A stretch of 64,000 bases of DNA from an uncultured Lachnospiraceae bacterium (GCA_947367855.1 CANBFE010000005.1:62001-126000); one strand, 5' to 3'. Positions 22,862 through 32,169 are shown, numbered from the stretch's first letter. The notes: generated by a model from the sequence alone, not told the origin. Numbers and translations are program-made.

Positions 22862-24952
22862 ATGTATCAGACTTATGAAATGGAACTGGCCGGACGCACG
22901 CTGAAGGTGGACATTAACCGCGTGGGCAAGCAGGCAAACGGATGCGCATTTATGCATTACGGAGACACGGTGGTGCTGAGTACGGCTACCGCGTCCGACA
23001 AGCCCAGGGAGGGAATCGACTTTTTCCCCCTGAGTGTGGAATATGAAGAAAAGCTGTATGCCGTGGGCAAGATTCCCGGCGGCTTCAATAAGAGAGAGGG
23101 AAAGGCCAGTGAGAACGCCGTATTGACCAGCAGGGTCATTGACAGGCCCATGCGTCCTCTCTTTCCCAAGGATTACCGCAATGATGTGACACTGAACAAT
23201 ATGGTGATGAGCGTTGACCCGGCCTGCCGTCCGGAACTGGTGGCCATGCTTGGCGCGGCCATTGCCACAAGTATTTCGGACATTCCCTTTGACGGACCCT
23301 GCGCGATGACCCAGATAGGCCTGGTGGACGGGCTGTTTGTCGTCAATCCTTCCCAGGAGGAGTGGAAGAACGGGGATCTGAACCTTACGGTGGCTTCCAC
23401 CAGGGAAAAGGTGATTATGATTGAGGCCGGGGCAAACGAAGTGCCTGAGGAGAAGATGATCGAGGCCATCTACAAGGCCCATGAGATCAACCAGACCATC
23501 ATTGCCTTTATTGACAAAATCGTGGCTGAAGTGGGCAGGGAGAAGCACAGCTACACCAGCTGCGCCATTCCGGAGGAGATGTTTGAGGAGATCAGGTGTC
23601 TGGTTCCCCCTGAGGAGATGGAAGTGGCTGTGTTCACCGACGACAAGCAGACCAGGGAGGAGAATATCAGGAATATCACTGCAAAACTGGAAGAGGCCTT
23701 TGCCGAAAAAGAGGACTGGCTGGCAATTCTGGGAGAGGCGGTTTACCAGTATGAGAAGAAGACCGTGCGCAAGATGATTCTGAAGGATCATAAGCGTCCG
23801 GACGGACGTGCCATCACCCAGATTCGTCCCCTGGCAGCTGAGGTTGACATTATTCCCAGAGTGCATGGTTCCGCCATGTTTACCCGTGGACAGACCCAGA
23901 TCTGCAATGTATGTACCCTGGCTCCACTGTCCGAGCAGCAGAGAATCGACGGTCTTGACGAGAATGAAGTCAGCAAGCGCTATATGCACCACTATAATTT
24001 CCCTTCCTACTCTGTGGGCGAGACAAAGCCCTCCAGGGGACCCGGAAGGCGTGAGATCGGTCATGGGGCGCTGGCGGAACGTGCGCTGATTCCCGTTTTG
24101 CCCAGTGAGGAGGAATTCCCCTATGCCATCCGCACCGTGTCCGAGACTTTTGAGTCAAACGGATCCACATCCATGGCTTCTACCTGCGCATCCTGCATGT
24201 CCCTTATGGCGGCAGGCGTGCCTCTTAAAAAGATGGTGGCAGGTATCTCCTGTGGTCTGGTGACAGGGGAGACGGATGATGATTATGTGCTGCTCACCGA
24301 TATTCAGGGACTGGAAGATTTCTTCGGGGACATGGATTTTAAGGTGACAGGCACTACGGAAGGCATCACAGCCATCCAGATGGATATCAAGATCCATGGA
24401 CTGACCAGGCCCATCGTGGAGGGAGCCATTGCAAGATGCCGTGAGGCGAGACTCTTTATCATGGACAACTGCATGAAGCCTGCCATCTCTGTGCCCAGAC
24501 CGGAAGTGGGGCCCTTTGCGCCCAAGATCATCTCCATCCAGATTGATCCGGAGAGAATCGGGGATGTGGTAGGCCAGAGGGGTAAGACCATCAATGAGAT
24601 TATTGCTCGCACGGGAGTGAAGATTGATATTACGGATGACGGCAATGTATCCGTGTGCGGTACTGACAAGGAAAAGATGGACAAGGCAGTGGAGATGATC
24701 CAGATGATCGTCACGGATTTCGAGGAAGGCCAGATTTTCAAGGGTAAGGTGGTCAGCATCAAGGAGTTCGGCGCATTTATCGAATTCGCCCCGGGCAAGG
24801 AGGGTATGGTGCACATCTCCAAGATTGCCAGGGAGAGAATTAACCGTGTGGAGGATGTGCTGACTTTGGGTGACATTGTCACCGTTGTCTGCCTGGGTAA
24901 GGACAGGATGGGCAGGATCAGCTTCTCCATGAAGGATGTGGCTCAGAAATAG
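22862..24952 (+). CDS. pnp: Polyribonucleotide nucleotidyltransferase (PNPase)
   Basis: A 696-residue 3' to 5' phosphorolytic exoribonuclease and degradosome component. The ATG at 22862 (MYQTYEMELAGRTLKVDI) has GGAGG six bases upstream and matches the family start; the open frame back to 22601 is leader. Two RNase PH domains are seen (FNKREGKASENAVLTSRVID; then MFTRGQTQICNV and TFESNGSTSMAS), followed by a KH domain (RIGDVVGQRGKTINEII) and an S1 domain (GQIFKGKVVSIKEFGAFIEF). A terminator follows at once. Confidence 0.97.
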   Translation: MYQTYEMELAGRTLKVDINRVGKQANGCAFMHYGDTVVLSTATASDKPREGIDFFPLSVEYEEKLYAVGKIPGGFNKREGKASENAVLTSRVIDRPMRPLFPKDYRNDVTLNNMVMSVDPACRPELVAMLGAAIATSISDIPFDGPCAMTQIGLVDGLFVVNPSQEEWKNGDLNLTVASTREKVIMIEAGANEVPEEKMIEAIYKAHEINQTIIAFIDKIVAEVGREKHSYTSCAIPEEMFEEIRCLVPPEEMEVAVFTDDKQTREENIRNITAKLEEAFAEKEDWLAILGEAVYQYEKKTVRKMILKDHKRPDGRAITQIRPLAAEVDIIPRVHGSAMFTRGQTQICNVCTLAPLSEQQRIDGLDENEVSKRYMHHYNFPSYSVGETKPSRGPGRREIGHGALAERALIPVLPSEEEFPYAIRTVSETFESNGSTSMASTCASCMSLMAAGVPLKKMVAGISCGLVTGETDDDYVLLTDIQGLEDFFGDMDFKVTGTTEGITAIQMDIKIHGLTRPIVEGAIARCREARLFIMDNCMKPAISVPRPEVGPFAPKIISIQIDPERIGDVVGQRGKTINEIIARTGVKIDITDDGNVSVCGTDKEKMDKAVEMIQMIVTDFEEGQIFKGKVVSIKEFGAFIEFAPGKEGMVHISKIARERINRVEDVLTLGDIVTVVCLGKDRMGRISFSMKDVAQK

Positions 24953-24960
24953 AAATCAGG

Positions 24961-24999
24961 AATCCCCTGCTGTTCCGTCTGGTTCGGCAGGGGATTTTG
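24961..24999 (+). terminator. Terminator of rpsO-pnp
   Basis: AATCCCCTGC pairs perfectly with GCAGGGGATT around a 16-base loop, followed by further T. Confidence 0.85.
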
Positions 25000-25034
25000 C
25001 CATAGTAAATATATTTTAATACAGGAGGTTTTAT

Positions 25035-25906
25035 ATGTTATCAAGAAAACTGGTAAAAGAAGCCCTGGGGCGCGCCCTTGCCACCGGCGCAGATTATGCG
25101 GAGGTATTTGCGGAGCACACCCTGATTTTGATATAAAAACCATTGCAGCAGATGCGGTGGAGGACGCGGTATCCGGCATAGGCGCATGCAGTGTTGCCAG
25201 CGGAAGCTATACAGTGGTATTTTCCAATAAGACAATGGCCACGCTGCTCCAGACCTTTTCCTCTGTCTTTTCCGCGGAGTCGGCCCAGAAGGGGCTGTCC
25301 CTGCTGAAAGGGAAGGAGGGGGAGAAGATTGCAGCCGATTTTATCACCATTGTGGATGACCCTATGTATCATGGAAGTGTAATCAAAAGGACCTTTGACG
25401 GAGAGGGTGTGGCGGCCTATGCCAAAAACGTGGTGGAGAACGGTGTTCTGGCCACATTGCTTCACAATCTGAAAACCGCTGCAAATGCGGGGGTGAAGTC
25501 AACCGGAAATGTAGGTCGGCCGAGCTATGCATCCGTTATCGGCGTCAGTCCGTTTACCTTCTATATTCAGCCTGCCGGGGAGGCTGACGGAGGGAAGAGG
25601 AACGTTCCGAAGGTGCCGGAAGACCTGCTTCGGAAAGCAGGGGAAGGCATTTATGTGACGGAGCTGATGGGACTGCACGCAGGGGCCAATGCGGTTACGG
25701 GGGATTTTTCCCTGTCGGCCAAGGGCTTCCTGATCACGGAGGGCGCAAAGGGAGCTCCCGTGAAAAACTTTACCGTGTCAGGCAATTTCTTTGAACTGCT
25801 GAAAAAGGTGGAGATTCTCGGGGAGGATCTGGATTTTATCTTTGGGCAGTTCGGGTCCCCGTCAGTGCTGGTACGGGATATGTCAGTGGCTGGCAAGGAT
25901 GAGTAA
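25035..25906 (+). pseudogene. Decayed tldE/pmbA: internal deletion plus frameshift
   Basis: TldE/PmbA pairs with the TldD metalloprotease in peptide processing. The gene opens with a good ribosome site (AGGAGG) and a normal start: MLSRKLVKEALGRALATGAD followed by YAEVFAEHT. After about 33 codons the frame ends at a TAA (25134-25136). In another frame the text resumes as PDFDIKTIAADAVEDAV and continues to the normal end (GLHAGANAVTGDFSLSAKGF; NFFELLKKVEILGEDLDF; VRDMSVAGK). About 100 or more residues between these points, present in family members, are missing. A GTG at 25157 could start a 249-residue fragment, but a functional protein is unlikely. No tldD is in the window. Confidence 0.8.
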
Positions 25907-25964
25907 ATCCGCCGGTGCTGTCACCGGAAGGCAGGTATTTTCCAGAATATAGTCTGTATGCAGG

Positions 25965-26002
25965 GCAGCCGGAAGGGTTTTATAAACTTCCGGCTGCTTT
26001 TT
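25965..26002 (+). terminator. Terminator after the tldE remnant
   Basis: GCAGCCGGAAG and CTTCCGGCTGC form a perfect 11-bp stem with an 11-base loop and a five-T tail. Confidence 0.88.
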
Positions 26003-26123
26003 GGCTGTTTTTTCACATTTCTTTATACTTATTTAATTGCATTTCGTTAGAAAAAGTTTAAAATATTAAATGTCAGACGGATAACAGATAAAATTTCATT
26101 GTCCTGCAGGGGAGGCAGAAGAG

Positions 26124-26516
26124 ATGAGAGAAAGATTACAGCGTTTTATGTGGGGGCGCTATGGAAACGACAACCTGAACCAGGTTTTACTGGCATTTGC
26201 CTTTGTATGCCTGATCATTTCGTTTTTTGGGGGCGGTGTGTTTTATATTCTGGCCACCATAGTGATGGGGGGCGCCTATTACCGGATGTTTTCCAGAAAT
26301 ATCAGCAGACGTTCCTGGGAAAACCAGCAGTTCCTGAGGCATAAAATGAAGGTGAAGGGATTTTTTTCCAGGAAGAAAAAGGAACTGGCGCAGCGCAGGG
26401 TATATCATATCTACAGATGCCCCAACTGCAGACAGAAGATCCGGATACCCAGGGGAAAGGGAAGGATAGCCATCAGCTGCCGGAAATGCGGAAACGAGTT
26501 TGTCAAAAAAAGCTGA
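26124..26516 (+). CDS. Membrane protein with C-terminal zinc ribbon
   Basis: A 130-residue protein of unknown function. Residues 20-56 form one long or two short membrane segments (VLLAFAFVCLIISFFGGGVF, YILATIVMGGAYY). A basic linker leads to a cytoplasmic zinc ribbon: C99-x2-C102 (CPNC) and C119-x2-C122 (CRKC). GGGGAGG precedes the ATG. It is followed by the DUF5685 and J-domain genes in the same direction with small gaps, suggesting one operon. Zinc ribbons of this CPxC type often bind nucleic acid or partner proteins; nothing more can be said. Confidence 0.8.
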   Translation: MRERLQRFMWGRYGNDNLNQVLLAFAFVCLIISFFGGGVFYILATIVMGGAYYRMFSRNISRRSWENQQFLRHKMKVKGFFSRKKKELAQRRVYHIYRCPNCRQKIRIPRGKGRIAISCRKCGNEFVKKS

Positions 26517-26576
26517 GACCGCGGCGGCGGAACAGATTCCGGGGGATGTGGCTGCTTTGACGACAGGGAGGTTGGA

Positions 26577-27428
26577 ATGTTCGGATATATCATGATAAAC
26601 AAAGCCGAGATGAAGTTCCGGGAATTTGACGTATATCATTCGTATTATTGCGGCATCTGCCGGGATCTGAAGAAAAAGTACGGTATCTGCGGCCAGATTG
26701 CCCTAAGCTATGACATGACTTTCCTTGCCATACTGCTCACCGGGCTCTATGAACCGGAGACCAGGGAGGGAAGCTGTAAATGCGCGGCCCATCCTTTTGA
26801 AAGGCATGAGACCAGGAATAATCTGTATACGGAATACGCAGCGGATATGAATCTTTTGTTTGCATATTATAAATGCAAAGATGACTGGGAGGATGAGGGA
26901 AAAGTCCGGAAACTGCTCTACGGAAGGCTTCTTGAGGGAAAGCGGGAGAAACTGAAAGGCGTTTACGGGGAGAAGCTGCGGAAAATCGATGCTGCCATGG
27001 GGGAGTTTACGGAGGCGGAGAGATCGGAGGATGCGGACATTGACACCCTTGGAGGCCTGTTTGGCAGGGTGATGGGAGAGATTGTGGCTGTACGGGAGGA
27101 CGAATGGGCGGAAAACCTGCGCAGGCTCGGGTTTTTCCTGGGAAAGTTTATTTACCTGTGCGACGCATACGAGGATATTGAGCAGGACATCAGAAAGGGC
27201 GCGCCCAATCCCCTGAAGAAGAAATACGAAAGCGTTGGTTTTGAAGAGGAATGCAGAACCATACTGATGATGATGATGTCGGAGTGCTGCAGGGAATTCG
27301 AACAGCTTCCCATTCTGGAGCATGTGGAGATTCTCCGGAATATTCTGTATTCCGGTGTCTGGGGCAGGTATGAGGCAGTGCGGGAAAAGCGCCGGACAGG
27401 GCAGACTGTACAGGAAGCGGAGTCCTGA
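26577..27428 (+). CDS. DUF5685 family protein
   Basis: A 283-residue protein that I recognise as the DUF5685 type from its start (MFGYIMINKAEMKFREFDVY, then HSYYCGICRDLKKKYG) and from the conserved Cys block CKCAAHPF. It is mostly helical, with a DAYEDIEQDIRKGAPNPLKK segment resembling the acidic diphosphate-binding helices of isoprenoid enzymes, which is only a resemblance. GGGAGG precedes the ATG. These proteins often neighbour J-domain genes, as here. Confidence 0.75.
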   Translation: MFGYIMINKAEMKFREFDVYHSYYCGICRDLKKKYGICGQIALSYDMTFLAILLTGLYEPETREGSCKCAAHPFERHETRNNLYTEYAADMNLLFAYYKCKDDWEDEGKVRKLLYGRLLEGKREKLKGVYGEKLRKIDAAMGEFTEAERSEDADIDTLGGLFGRVMGEIVAVREDEWAENLRRLGFFLGKFIYLCDAYEDIEQDIRKGAPNPLKKKYESVGFEEECRTILMMMMSECCREFEQLPILEHVEILRNILYSGVWGRYEAVREKRRTGQTVQEAES

Positions 27429-27531
27429 ACGGCGTGGGGATACGGGAGATAAGAAAAAACAGATTTCTGCCTGTGGGGCAGGAAAGCAGGACGGCCGGGA
27501 TACAAAACGCCGTCCGGAAAAAGAGGAAAAT

Positions 27532-28260
27532 ATGTACGACCCATACAGTGTGCTTGGCGTGAGCAGAAATGCTTCCGAGGAAGAGATAAAAAAAGCATAT
27601 AAGGCATTAAGCCGCAGATACCATCCGGATGCCAATGTGAACAATCCGAACAAGGCCCTGGCGGAGGAAAAGTTCAAGGAGATCCAGGGAGCCTATCAGC
27701 AGATTATGAAGGAGCGGACTTCCGGATATGGGGACAGCGGCTCAGGCTACGGGAGGAGCGGTTCCGGAGCAGGCAGCCAGGGACAGGGCGGTTCCTACGG
27801 CGGCTTCGGCTACGGTCCTTTTGGCGGTTTCGGCGGGTTTGGCCAGGGACAGAGTACGGGATATGAGGAGAATACTTACATCCGGGCTGCGGGCAATTAT
27901 ATACGCAACGGTTATTATAAGGAGGCCAGGACCACTCTGGACAATATGGACACAAGGGACAGGGGAGCCAGGTGGTATTACTACAGCGCTATCGCCCATT
28001 CCGGTCTTGGGAATAATGTGGCGGCGCTGGAGCATGCAAAGCAGGCCTGCGCCCTGGAGCCGGACAACATGGACTACCGCAGTCTGGTGCAGCAGTTTGA
28101 GAGCGGCGGGACCTGGTACGAGCGGCGCCAGGCTGCCTATGGCTATCCAACCTTCGGAGGCGGCAATATCTGCCTGAAGGTGATCATAGCCAATATGATC
28201 TGCAATGTATGCTGCCTTGGGGGCGGCTGCTGCGGAGGACATGGGATGTATTACTACTGA
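27532..28260 (+). CDS. J-domain protein with Gly-rich linker and TPR-like repeats
   Basis: A 242-residue co-chaperone candidate for DnaK. Residues 1-65 are a J domain (MYDPYSVLGVSRNASEEEIK, with HPD in YHPDANV). A Gly/Ser/Tyr/Phe-rich linker follows (about 66-112), then helical TPR-like text (YIRNGYYKEARTTLDNM; HSGLGNNVAALEHAKQACAL). The end is Cys- and Gly-rich (NVCCLGGGCCGG). It lacks the DnaJ zinc-finger and C-terminal domains, so it is a specialised class C type protein. The ATG at 27532 has AGAGGAAA upstream; the open frame back to 27322 overlaps the preceding gene and is not needed. Confidence 0.85.
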   Translation: MYDPYSVLGVSRNASEEEIKKAYKALSRRYHPDANVNNPNKALAEEKFKEIQGAYQQIMKERTSGYGDSGSGYGRSGSGAGSQGQGGSYGGFGYGPFGGFGGFGQGQSTGYEENTYIRAAGNYIRNGYYKEARTTLDNMDTRDRGARWYYYSAIAHSGLGNNVAALEHAKQACALEPDNMDYRSLVQQFESGGTWYERRQAAYGYPTFGGGNICLKVIIANMICNVCCLGGGCCGGHGMYYY

Positions 28261-28293
28261 TCTGTAAATTTTCATAATTTGTTTTAGCGGCTG

Positions 28294-28322
28294 TTGCAAT
28301 TTGCCAGGATATCTATTATAAT
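28294..28322 (+). promoter_or_regulatory. Promoter of nrdD-nrdG
   Basis: TTGCAA (28294-28299), 17 bp, TATAAT (28317-28322), with a leader of about 160 bases. Two weak NrdR-like stretches start at 28329 and 28359. Confidence 0.6.
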
Positions 28323-28374
28323 GTTGGAACAAGATATAGATATGATGGATGTTGGGCAACACAAGATGTTGAAG

Positions 28375-28410
28375 AGACCGTATCCGTAATGTCCTGCGGA
28401 ACGGTCTTTT
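28375..28410 (+). promoter_or_regulatory. Leader hairpin with T run before nrdD, possible attenuator
   Basis: AGACCGT pairs with ACGGTCT, and inside it TCCG pairs with CGGA; four T follow. It stands about 45 bases into the transcript and 80 bases before nrdD, so it may act as a conditional terminator. Confidence 0.5.
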
Positions 28411-28489
28411 GTATTTGCAGGAAACTTGTGTTATCCGGTACCGATACCTGGTCGGTTGGGAACAGTAAGAAAAAGGAGAGACGGAAACC

Positions 28490-30616
28490 ATGAAAATTCA
28501 GAAAAGGGACGGGCGGGTGGTGCCTTACGAAGAGGAAAAGATCACTGAGGCCATCCGTAAGGCCAATAATGAAGTGGAAGAGAAGGACCGGGCAGACGGG
28601 GAACTGGTGCAGGAGATTCTGGAGGCCGTGAAGAAAGAGGGCAGGGACCTGCAGGCGGTAGAGCATGTCCAGGATGTGATTGAACAGCACCTTGTACAGA
28701 ACAATAAATATGTTCTGGCAAAAAAATACATTGTATACCGTTATCAGAGGAGCCTGATGCGGAAATCCAACACAACGGACGAGTCCATTCTGAAGCTGAT
28801 CCGCAATGAGAACAAGGAGCTGGCAGAGGAAAATTCCAATAAAAACACAAGGCTGGCCTCCACCCAGCGGGATTACATCGCAGGGGAGGTGTCCAGGGAC
28901 GTGACCAGGCGCATGCTGCTGCCGGAGCATCTTTCCCTGGCCCATGACAATGGTGTGTTTCACTTTCATGATGCGGACTATTTTATCCAGCCCATCTTCA
29001 ACTGCTGTCTCATCAATATCAGGGACATGTTGGATAATGGGACATCCATCAACGGAAAAATGATCGAGCCGCCCAAAAGCTTTCAGGTGGCCTGCACGGT
29101 TATGACCCAGATCATTGCGGCTGTGGCCAGCAATCAGTACGGCGGCCAGTCCGTGAATGTGAGACATCTGGGAAAATACCTGCGCAAAAGCAGGGAAAAG
29201 TTTCAGGCTCAGTTGGAGGATGAATTTGGCAGCGGCCTGGACGAGACTGCCAGGAGCAGAATTGTGGAACTCCGGCTGCAGGATGAACTGCGTTCAGGGG
29301 TTCAGACCATTCAGTATCAGATTAACACACTGATGACTACAAATGGACAGTCTCCCTTTGTGACCCTTTTTCTCCACATAGAGGAGGAAGATGAGTATGT
29401 GGAGGAGACGGTGCGGATCATTGAGGAGATCCTGCGTCAGCGGATCCAGGGTACAAAGAACGAAAAGGGAGTCTATGTGACTCCGGCTTTTCCGAAGCTT
29501 GTCTATGTCCTGGATGAGAATAACTGTCTGAGAGGCGGAAAGTATGATTATGTGACCAGGCTCGCTGCGGAATGTTCTGCAAAAAGAATGTATCCAGACT
29601 ATATTTCGGCAAAAAAGATGCGGGAAAATTATGAGGGGAATGTGTTCTCCTGCATGGGCTGCCGCTCCTTTCTGTCTCCCTGGAAGGATGAGGACGGCAG
29701 CTACAAATGGGAGGGCCGGTTCAACCAGGGCGTGGTGAGTCTGAACCTTCCCCAGGTGGGCATTGTGTCCCAGGGCAGTGAGGAAATCTTCTGGAAACGC
29801 CTGGATGAGAGACTGCAGCTGTGCTATGAAGCGCTGATGTGCCGGCACAAGGCCCTGCTTGGCACGCTTTCGGATGTCAGTCCCATACACTGGCAGTACG
29901 GCGCCATTGCCCGTCTCAAAAAGGGCGAGAAGATAGACAGGCTGCTTAAGGACGGCTATTCCACCATGTCCCTGGGTTATATCGGCCTGTATGAACTCAC
30001 CTGGCTTATGAAAGGATGCAGCCACACCGAGCCGGGGGGAAAGGAATTTGCACTGCAGGTTATGGATCACCTGAAGAACACTGCAGCCAGATGGAGGCAG
30101 GAGACAGGGATCGGTTTCAGTCTTTACGGCACACCGGCGGAGACCCTGTGTTACCGTTTTGCGAGAATAGACAGGGAAAAATACGGGGATATCCCCAATG
30201 TGACGGACAAGGGTTATTATACCAATTCCTACCATGTGGATGTCAGGGAACCCATTGATGCCTTTACAAAGTTCACCTTTGAGAGCGAGTTTCAGAATAA
30301 GTCTCTGGGAGGAGCCATCTCCTATGTGGAGATTCCCAATCTGGTGAACAATGTGGAAGCCCTGGAGGAGCTGATACGCTTTATCTATGACAATATCCAG
30401 TACGGAGAATTTAACACCAAGTCTGACTACTGCCATGTCTGCGGTTATGACGGCGAAATTCTGATCAATGAGGACAATGAATGGGAATGTCCCCAGTGCC
30501 ATAACAGGGATCACGGAAAAATGAATGTTACAAGACGTACCTGCGGATATCTGGGTGAAAACTTCTGGAATACCGGAAAGACTAAGGAAATAAAAGCGAG
30601 GGTACTGCATCTATGA
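28490..30616 (+). CDS. nrdD: Anaerobic ribonucleoside-triphosphate reductase
   Basis: Class III reductase that makes dNTPs without oxygen, using a glycyl radical. The 708-residue protein starts with an ATP-cone allosteric domain (MKIQKRDGRVVPYEEEKI). Near the C-terminus are the zinc-binding pairs CHVC and CPQC, and the glycyl radical loop RRTCGYLGEN with the radical residue near G686. Its stop overlaps the start of the activase in ATGA, the usual arrangement. Confidence 0.97.
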   Translation: MKIQKRDGRVVPYEEEKITEAIRKANNEVEEKDRADGELVQEILEAVKKEGRDLQAVEHVQDVIEQHLVQNNKYVLAKKYIVYRYQRSLMRKSNTTDESILKLIRNENKELAEENSNKNTRLASTQRDYIAGEVSRDVTRRMLLPEHLSLAHDNGVFHFHDADYFIQPIFNCCLINIRDMLDNGTSINGKMIEPPKSFQVACTVMTQIIAAVASNQYGGQSVNVRHLGKYLRKSREKFQAQLEDEFGSGLDETARSRIVELRLQDELRSGVQTIQYQINTLMTTNGQSPFVTLFLHIEEEDEYVEETVRIIEEILRQRIQGTKNEKGVYVTPAFPKLVYVLDENNCLRGGKYDYVTRLAAECSAKRMYPDYISAKKMRENYEGNVFSCMGCRSFLSPWKDEDGSYKWEGRFNQGVVSLNLPQVGIVSQGSEEIFWKRLDERLQLCYEALMCRHKALLGTLSDVSPIHWQYGAIARLKKGEKIDRLLKDGYSTMSLGYIGLYELTWLMKGCSHTEPGGKEFALQVMDHLKNTAARWRQETGIGFSLYGTPAETLCYRFARIDREKYGDIPNVTDKGYYTNSYHVDVREPIDAFTKFTFESEFQNKSLGGAISYVEIPNLVNNVEALEELIRFIYDNIQYGEFNTKSDYCHVCGYDGEILINEDNEWECPQCHNRDHGKMNVTRRTCGYLGENFWNTGKTKEIKARVLHL

Positions 30617-31155
30617 ATTATGCCGGAATAAAGAAGACGGATGTGGCAAACGGGCCCGGAATCAGGGTATCGCTGTTTGTAAGCGGCTGTACACACGGAT
30701 GTAAGGGCTGCTTTAACAGGGAGGCCTGGGATTTCGGTTACGGACAGGAGTATACCCGGGAGACGGAGGAGGAGATTCTGGACTGTCTTGGACAGGGCCA
30801 TATCAGGGGGCTCAGCATTCTGGGCGGGGAACCCATGGAGCCCCAAAACAGGGGGACTGTGCTGGGCCTGGTGAAAAAAGTCCGGCAGCGCTGTCCGGGC
30901 AAGGATATCTGGTGCTACACGGGCTATGATTACGAGAGGGATCTGCAGCAGTGGATGGGGCAGGAGAGCGCAGCCGGAACGGACGGTCCTGGGGAGGTGG
31001 CGGAACTGCTCTCCCTCCTGGATGTACTGGTGGACGGAGAATTTGAGGAAGAGCAGAAGAATCTTCGTCTGGCCTTCCGGGGCTCGGAAAACCAGCGCAT
31101 TATTGACGTGAGGGAGTCTCTGAGACAGGGCAGGACTGTGTGCCTGCCCCTTTAA
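30613..31155 (+). CDS. nrdG: Anaerobic ribonucleotide reductase activating protein
   Basis: Radical SAM enzyme that installs the glycyl radical in NrdD. The cluster motif is C26-x3-C30-x2-C33 (GCTHGCKGC), after NGPGIRVSLFVSG; the SAM-binding GGEPM follows. 180 residues, slightly longer than usual because of a loop around ESAAGTDGPGEV. It overlaps nrdD by four bases and meets the convergent repressor gene so closely that the sequence TTAA supplies the stop codon on both strands. Confidence 0.95.
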   Translation: MNYAGIKKTDVANGPGIRVSLFVSGCTHGCKGCFNREAWDFGYGQEYTRETEEEILDCLGQGHIRGLSILGGEPMEPQNRGTVLGLVKKVRQRCPGKDIWCYTGYDYERDLQQWMGQESAAGTDGPGEVAELLSLLDVLVDGEFEEEQKNLRLAFRGSENQRIIDVRESLRQGRTVCLPL

Positions 31156-31532
31156 GGCATTTCGTCAGCAGTCTGCTGCACATGGGATTTGATGGCCTGA
31201 AAGCTTTCCCTGCTGATGACATGCTCGATCTTACAGGCGTCCTCTGCTGCCTTTTCCTCTGGGACTCCAAGGCGGACCAGCCAGGAGGACAGCAGCAGAT
31301 GGCGTTCATAGATCATCTCAGCGATTTCCCGGCCCGAGGGCGTCAGGGTGATAAAACCGGATTTGTCCACGGATATATGCTGTTTTTCCCGGAGATTTTT
31401 CATGGCCACGCTGACGCTGGATTTCTTGAACCCAAGTTCATTTGCAATGTCCACGGAACGGACCACAGGAAGCTCTTTGCTCAGGATTAATATCGTTTCC
31501 AGGTAATTTTCAGCCGATTCATTTACTGTCAT
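31152..31532 (-). CDS. DtxR/MntR-family metal-dependent repressor
   Basis: A 126-residue regulator with an N-terminal winged helix (MTVNESAENYLETILILSKE, then VRSVDIANELGFKKSSVSVA) and a metal-binding dimerisation domain (RHLLLSSWLVRLGVPEEKAAEDACKIEHVIS). The SH3-like third domain is absent, as in MntR. It stands next to the divergent feo genes, whose promoters carry two matching palindromes (31637-31650 and 32170-32183), so iron-dependent repression of feo is the likely job. Confidence 0.88.
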   Translation of the reverse strand: MTVNESAENYLETILILSKELPVVRSVDIANELGFKKSSVSVAMKNLREKQHISVDKSGFITLTPSGREIAEMIYERHLLLSSWLVRLGVPEEKAAEDACKIEHVISRESFQAIKSHVQQTADEMP

Positions 31533-31619
31533 TACATTTCCTCCCTATCATGCGGATTCTCCCTCCAGTATAGCATGAAAAGACGGCCAGTGCAAATTTT
31601 TGTTCCCTGCATTTGGTTA

Positions 31620-31650
31620 TTGACAACAAATAAAAGTTAGGTTATACTAA
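31620..31650 (+). promoter_or_regulatory. feoA promoter with DtxR-type operator
   Basis: TTGACA (31620-31625), 17 bp, TATACT (31643-31648). The operator TTAG-GTTATA-CTAA (31637-31650) covers the -10; adding flanking bases gives arms AGTTAG/CTAACT. It closely resembles the DtxR half-site TTAGGTTA. Confidence 0.75.
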
Positions 31651-31677
31651 CTACAGAAAAGGAAGGAGGGCACAGAT

Positions 31678-31887
31678 ATGCCATTGTCAATGGTCCCCGC
31701 AGGGGAGAACAGTATTATCAAAAAGGTGGGAGGCAGAGAGGATACCAGAAAATTTCTCGAGAATCTGGGGTTTGTGGCAGGAAGCGCAGTAACAGTAATC
31801 TCCCGGTCCGGGGGAAACGTAATCGTCAATATAAAGGATTCCAGGGTAGCCATAGGAACGGACATGGCCAACAGAATCATTGTGTGA
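31678..31887 (+). CDS. feoA: FeoA-domain protein 1
   Basis: A 69-residue SH3-like protein that assists FeoB. Typical features are the hydrophobic core FLENLGFVAGSAVTVISRSG and the end NRIIV. GGAAGGAGGG precedes the ATG. It is first in the feo transcript, followed 18 bases later by a second feoA. Confidence 0.85.
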   Translation: MPLSMVPAGENSIIKKVGGREDTRKFLENLGFVAGSAVTVISRSGGNVIVNIKDSRVAIGTDMANRIIV

Positions 31888-31905
31888 GACAGGAGGCGGA
31901 AGGGA

Positions 31906-32127
31906 ATGAAGACATTGAGGGATATTGCCTGCGGGCAGAGCGCCAGGGTCAGGAGACTGTCCGGAGAAGGCCCGGTGAGAAGGCGCATCATGGATATGGG
32001 AATCACCAGGGGGGTGGAGATCTATGTCAGAAAGGTGGCTCCCCTGGGTGATCCGATAGAGGTGACGGTGAGGGGATATGAACTGTCCCTGAGGAAGGCT
32101 GATGCAGAAATGATAGAGGTGGAATGA
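31906..32127 (+). CDS. feoA: FeoA-domain protein 2
   Basis: A second FeoA paralogue of 73 residues, with RRRIMDMGITRGVEIYVRKV and DPIEVTVRGYELSLRKADA, the classic FeoA signatures. Sequence identity to the first copy is low, so the pair is not a recent duplication. Between it and feoB lie 130 bases with a second operator. Confidence 0.9.
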   Translation: MKTLRDIACGQSARVRRLSGEGPVRRRIMDMGITRGVEIYVRKVAPLGDPIEVTVRGYELSLRKADAEMIEVE

Positions 32128-32169
32128 AAAATTTCCCTTATACATTCTGTATTTTTTTAAAACCATTAG

